Of a stretch of DNA of 64,000 nucleotides, positions 61,496 to 64,000 are shown one piece after another (position 1 is the first letter of the stretch; every line of letters starts with the position of its first letter). The position numbers and the translations under genes were made by a program. The notes beneath the pieces are model-generated. The model was given only the letters and a program-made list of their open reading frames with translations, searched no databases and had not been told where the DNA came from. The stretch spans positions 62,001 to 126,000 of the forward strand of contig NZ_SJZG01000002.1 in NCBI RefSeq assembly GCF_004959775.1. The letters are read 5' to 3'. The DNA comes from Agromyces sp. H66 (GTDB taxonomy: Bacteria > Actinomycetota > Actinomycetes > Actinomycetales > Microbacteriaceae).

Positions 61496-61629
61496 TTGGT
61501 GCCACCGCTTATCCCGGTGTGCCCACACAGTTTTCTGGCAGATGACCCTCCTTCCCGCTGGGGTCTCGCGCGCAGTGACATCCCCTTCACACGAACGGAG
61601 CCCTGGCTCCCCAGAGATAGGTACGAGTA
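61496..61629 (+). promoter_or_regulatory. rplU leader
   Basis: About 134 bases of untranslated leader. It contains small hairpins, CACCG/CGGTG with GTGT-GCCC-ACAC followed by AGTTTT (61503-61534), and GGAGC-CCTG-GCTCC (61598-61611) just before a weak ribosome site. It may mediate autoregulation by L21; that is inferred from other ribosomal leaders. Confidence 0.35.
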
Positions 61630-61938
61630 GTGGTTTACGCAGTAGTGCGCGCCGGCGGTCGGCAGGAGAAGGTCGAAGTCGGCACCATCGTGACGATGGA
61701 CCGCATCAAGGCTGACAAGGACGGCAACGTCCAGCTCACCCCGGTGCTGCTCGTCGACGGCGACAAGATCACCTCCGACGCCAAGTCGCTCGCGAAGGTC
61801 ACGGTCACGGCTGAGGTCCTGAACGACCTTCGCGGCCCCAAGATCGTGATCCAGAAGTTCAAGAACAAGACCGGCTACAAGAAGCGCCAGGGCCACCGTC
61901 AGGAGCTCACGCGCGTCAAGGTCACCGGCATCAAGTAG
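61630..61938 (+). CDS. rplU: 50S ribosomal protein L21
   Basis: Ribosomal large-subunit protein, 102 residues, normal length. [20 protein letters not shown] is the L21 N-terminus. [30 protein letters not shown] is the conserved basic C-terminus that binds 23S rRNA. GTG 61630 has only a weak ribosome site (AGATAGG). It is first in rplU-rpmA-obg-proB, with its own strong promoter. Confidence 0.97.
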   Translation: MVYAVVRAGGRQEKVEVGTIVTMDRIKADKDGNVQLTPVLLVDGDKITSDAKSLAKVTVTAEVLNDLRGPKIVIQKFKNKTGYKKRQGHRQELTRVKVTGIK

Positions 61939-61964
61939 CACGCGGCTCGCAAGGAGAGACAGAC

Positions 61965-62222
61965 ATGGCACACAAAAAGGGAGCGAGCTCGACTCGCAAC
62001 GGTCGTGACTCGAACGCGCAGCGCCTCGGCGTGAAGCGCTTCGGCGGCCAGGTCGTCGGCGCGGGCGAGATCCTCGTCCGCCAGCGCGGCACGCACTTCC
62101 ACCCGGGCGCGGGCGTCGGTCGCGGTGGCGACGACACCCTGTTCGCGCTCGAGGCGGGCGCCGTGCAGTTCGGCACCAAGGGCGGCCGCAAGGTCGTCAA
62201 CATCGTGGCGGCCGGCGAATAG
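61965..62222 (+). CDS. rpmA: 50S ribosomal protein L27
   Basis: An 85-residue ribosomal protein whose N-terminus reaches the peptidyl-transferase centre. [29 protein letters not shown] is the standard L27 start, without the cleaved N-terminal extension found in Firmicutes. [23 protein letters not shown] is the conserved core. AAGGAGAG lies 8 bases before ATG. It is co-transcribed with rplU. Confidence 0.97.
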   Translation: MAHKKGASSTRNGRDSNAQRLGVKRFGGQVVGAGEILVRQRGTHFHPGAGVGRGGDDTLFALEAGAVQFGTKGGRKVVNIVAAGE

Positions 62223-62238
62223 TCGATCGAACGGTTTC

Positions 62239-62266
62239 GTGAGGGCGGGCTTCGGCTCGCCCTCAC
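62239..62266 (+). terminator. Hairpin between rpmA and obg
   Basis: GTGAGGGCGGGC, loop TTCG, GCTCGCCCTCAC. A 12-bp stem with one G-T pair and a stable UUCG loop, followed by GCGTTTCC. It probably limits read-through from the ribosomal genes into obg. Confidence 0.65.
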
Positions 62267-62294
62267 GCGTTTCCAGCTCAAGGGAGGATGCAGC

Positions 62295-63854
62295 ATGGTC
62301 AGCTTCGTCGACGAGGTGACGCTGTTCGTGCGCGCCGGTCACGGCGGGAACGGCTGCGTCTCGGTGCGCCGTGAGAAGTTCAAGCCGCTCGCCGGTCCCG
62401 ACGGGGGCAACGGCGGACACGGCGGCGACATCGTGCTCGTCGCCGACCCGCAGGTGACCACGCTCCTGGCCTACCACGGCCGGCCGCACCGCTCGTCGGC
62501 GAACGGGCAGCCCGGCATGGGCGACAACCGGTCGGGCGCGGCGGGCGAGACGCTCGAGCTGCCGGTGCCGGTCGGCACCGTCGTGAAGGACCCCGACGGC
62601 ACCGAACTGGCCGACCTCACCGAGCCCGGGATGCGCTTCATCGTCGCACCCGGCGGGCAGGGCGGCCTCGGCAACGCCGCGCTCGCCTCGACCAAGCGCA
62701 AGGCTCCCGGCTTCGCCCTGCTCGGCACGCCCGGCTTCGAGGGCGAGGTCACGCTCGAGCTGAAGACCATCGCGGATGTCGCGCTCGTCGGCTTCCCGTC
62801 GGCCGGCAAGTCGAGCCTCATCGCCGCGCTCTCGGCGGCGCGGCCGAAGATCGCCGAGTACCCGTTCACCACGCTGCACCCCAACCTCGGCGTCGTGCAG
62901 GCGGGCGATCACCGCTTCACCGTGGCCGACGTGCCCGGCCTCATCGAGGGCGCGAGCGAGGGCAAGGGCCTCGGCCTCGAGTTCCTGCGCCACGTCGAGC
63001 GCTGCTCGGCACTGCTGCACGTCATCGACTGCGCCACCCTCGACCCCGGACGCGACCCGATCAGCGATCTCGAGGTGATCCTCCGCGAACTCGCGGCCTA
63101 CGAGGTGCCCGAGGGGCAGACGCCGCTGCTCGAGCGTCCGCAGCTCGTCGCCCTCAACAAGATCGACGTGCCCGAGGCGCGCGAGCTCGCCGAGTTCGTG
63201 CGGCCCGAGTTCGAGGCGCGCGGCTACCGCGTGTTCGAGATCTCGACGGTGAGTCACGAAGGGCTGCGTCAACTCGGATTCGCGCTCGGAGAGCTGGTCG
63301 ACCGGGCGCGTGCGGAGGCGGCATCCGCCCCCGTCGCACCGCGCCTCGTCATGCGCCCGAAGCCGGTCGACGAGGCCGAGTTCGTGGTACGGGCCGAGGG
63401 CGGCAGCTACGGCACGATCTACCGCGTGCTCGGGGCGAAGCCCGAGCGCTGGGTCGCGCAGACCGACTTCACGAACGACGAGGCCGTCGGCTTCCTCGCC
63501 GATCGCCTCGCGCGGCTCGGCGTCGAGGACGAGCTGGTGCGCGCGGGTGCCGTCGCGGGCTCCACGGTCGTCATCGGCCCGGGGGCCGGCGTCGTGTTCG
63601 ACTGGGAGCCCACGCTCACGTCGACGGCGGAGCTCATCACGTCGCCGCGCGGCTCGGACTTCCGCCTCGACGAGGGCCGCCGCGCCACGCGCGCGGAGCG
63701 GCGCAGCGAGTACCACGAGCGCATGGACGCCAAGGCCGAGGCGCGCGCGGAGCTCCAGCGCGAGCGCGAGGCGGGCATCTGGTCGGACGACGAGCCGGTC
63801 GACCGTGGCGACGAGCCACGCTCCGACACCGATGGCGAGGAGGGCGAACGGTGA
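62295..63854 (+). CDS. obg: Obg GTPase (CgtA)
   Basis: Ribosome-associated GTPase for 50S assembly and stress control, 519 residues. The glycine-rich Obg fold comes first ([32 protein letters not shown]). The G domain starts near 168 with GFPSAGKSS (G1), then [12 protein letters not shown] (G3) and ALNKIDV (G4). The C-terminal OCT domain (about 350-430, [18 protein letters not shown]) is the actinobacterial/Bacillus type, and a charged tail follows. ATG 62295 has GGGAGG upstream. Its stop overlaps the proB start. Confidence 0.97.
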   Translation: MVSFVDEVTLFVRAGHGGNGCVSVRREKFKPLAGPDGGNGGHGGDIVLVADPQVTTLLAYHGRPHRSSANGQPGMGDNRSGAAGETLELPVPVGTVVKDPDGTELADLTEPGMRFIVAPGGQGGLGNAALASTKRKAPGFALLGTPGFEGEVTLELKTIADVALVGFPSAGKSSLIAALSAARPKIAEYPFTTLHPNLGVVQAGDHRFTVADVPGLIEGASEGKGLGLEFLRHVERCSALLHVIDCATLDPGRDPISDLEVILRELAAYEVPEGQTPLLERPQLVALNKIDVPEARELAEFVRPEFEARGYRVFEISTVSHEGLRQLGFALGELVDRARAEAASAPVAPRLVMRPKPVDEAEFVVRAEGGSYGTIYRVLGAKPERWVAQTDFTNDEAVGFLADRLARLGVEDELVRAGAVAGSTVVIGPGAGVVFDWEPTLTSTAELITSPRGSDFRLDEGRRATRAERRSEYHERMDAKAEARAELQREREAGIWSDDEPVDRGDEPRSDTDGEEGER

Positions 63855-64000
63855 CCCCGCGCACGCGCGCCGACATCCCGCACGCCAGGCGCATCGTGGT
63901 GAAGGTCGGCTCGTCGTCGATCAGCGGCGACAACGCCGGGCAGATCGGCCCCCTCGTCGACGCCCTCGCCGATGCGCACGAGCGCGGCACCGAAGTCGTG
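63851..64000 (+). CDS. proB: Glutamate 5-kinase, N-terminal part (3' end outside window)
   Basis: The first 50 codons of ProB, which phosphorylates glutamate in proline synthesis. [25 protein letters not shown] is the amino-acid-kinase N-terminus with the conserved Lys and the GSS turn that bind ATP phosphates. GTG overlaps the obg stop (GTGA). The order rplU-rpmA-obg-proB is common in actinobacteria and supports the call. Confidence 0.9.
   Translation, partial: MTPRTRADIPHARRIVVKVGSSSISGDNAGQIGPLVDALADAHERGTEVV

Overview
The window is a gene-dense, high-GC chromosomal segment from an actinobacterium, most likely a member of Microbacteriaceae (Micrococcales). The lineage markers are RbpA, WhiA, OpcA, a folC-DUF4233-ndk block, a suf operon with an embedded Rieske protein, a translational T-box in front of a type-2 ileS, and many leaderless genes whose -10 hexamer (TAnnnT) lies 6-7 bases before the start codon. 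Nearly everything is core metabolism or information processing. I see no rRNA, tRNA, CRISPR array, insertion sequence or prophage.

Layout. 1-8.3 kb: the C-terminal part of phosphoenolpyruvate synthase, DNA polymerase I (polA), a DUF885 protein, ribosomal protein S1 (rpsA) with a hairpin leader, and coaE. 8.3-10.5 kb: a small accessory unit with a TetR regulator facing an alpha/beta hydrolase and an HPP membrane protein, with two palindromic operators between them. 10.6-19.6 kb: nucleotide excision repair genes uvrB, uvrA (with a LexA-type SOS box) and uvrC, followed by rapZ and whiA. 19.7-24.1 kb: sodA, the lower-glycolysis operon gap-pgk-tpiA, secG and rbpA. 24.2-32.3 kb, reverse strand: the pentose phosphate operon tkt-tal-pgi-zwf-opcA-pgl, with mostly 4-base overlaps between genes.

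32.6-34.6 kb: convergent heme A genes ctaB and ctaA. 34.9-39.0 kb: sufB-sufD-Rieske-sufC-sufT, with no sufS, sufU or sufR. 39-46 kb: an M3 peptidase, a methyltransferase, a small unknown protein, a GNAT acetyltransferase, an archaeal-like valS, and a membrane-anchored Pro/Thr-rich protein. 46-51.7 kb: an oligopeptide/nickel-type ABC importer (binding lipoprotein, two permeases, fused double ATPase) divergent from a short GntR regulator. 51.7-57.5 kb: T-box-ileS-folC-DUF4233-ndk. 57.6-64 kb: a VKOR-family protein, RNase E/G with a long leader, a DUF4031 protein, rplU-rpmA-obg, and the start of proB.

The items most worth a second look are regulatory rather than new protein systems: the TetR double operator built into a promoter spacer; stop codons of uvrC, gntR and sufC that double as the first bases of the next gene's -10 element; the hairpin plus T-run in the rpsA leader; the stem III of the ileS T-box, which resembles a dispersed repeat; the basic upstream ORF in the RNase E leader, which ends in that gene's Shine-Dalgarno region; and a strand-symmetric excess of GGATGC/GCATCC. 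I did not find a convincing new multi-gene system.
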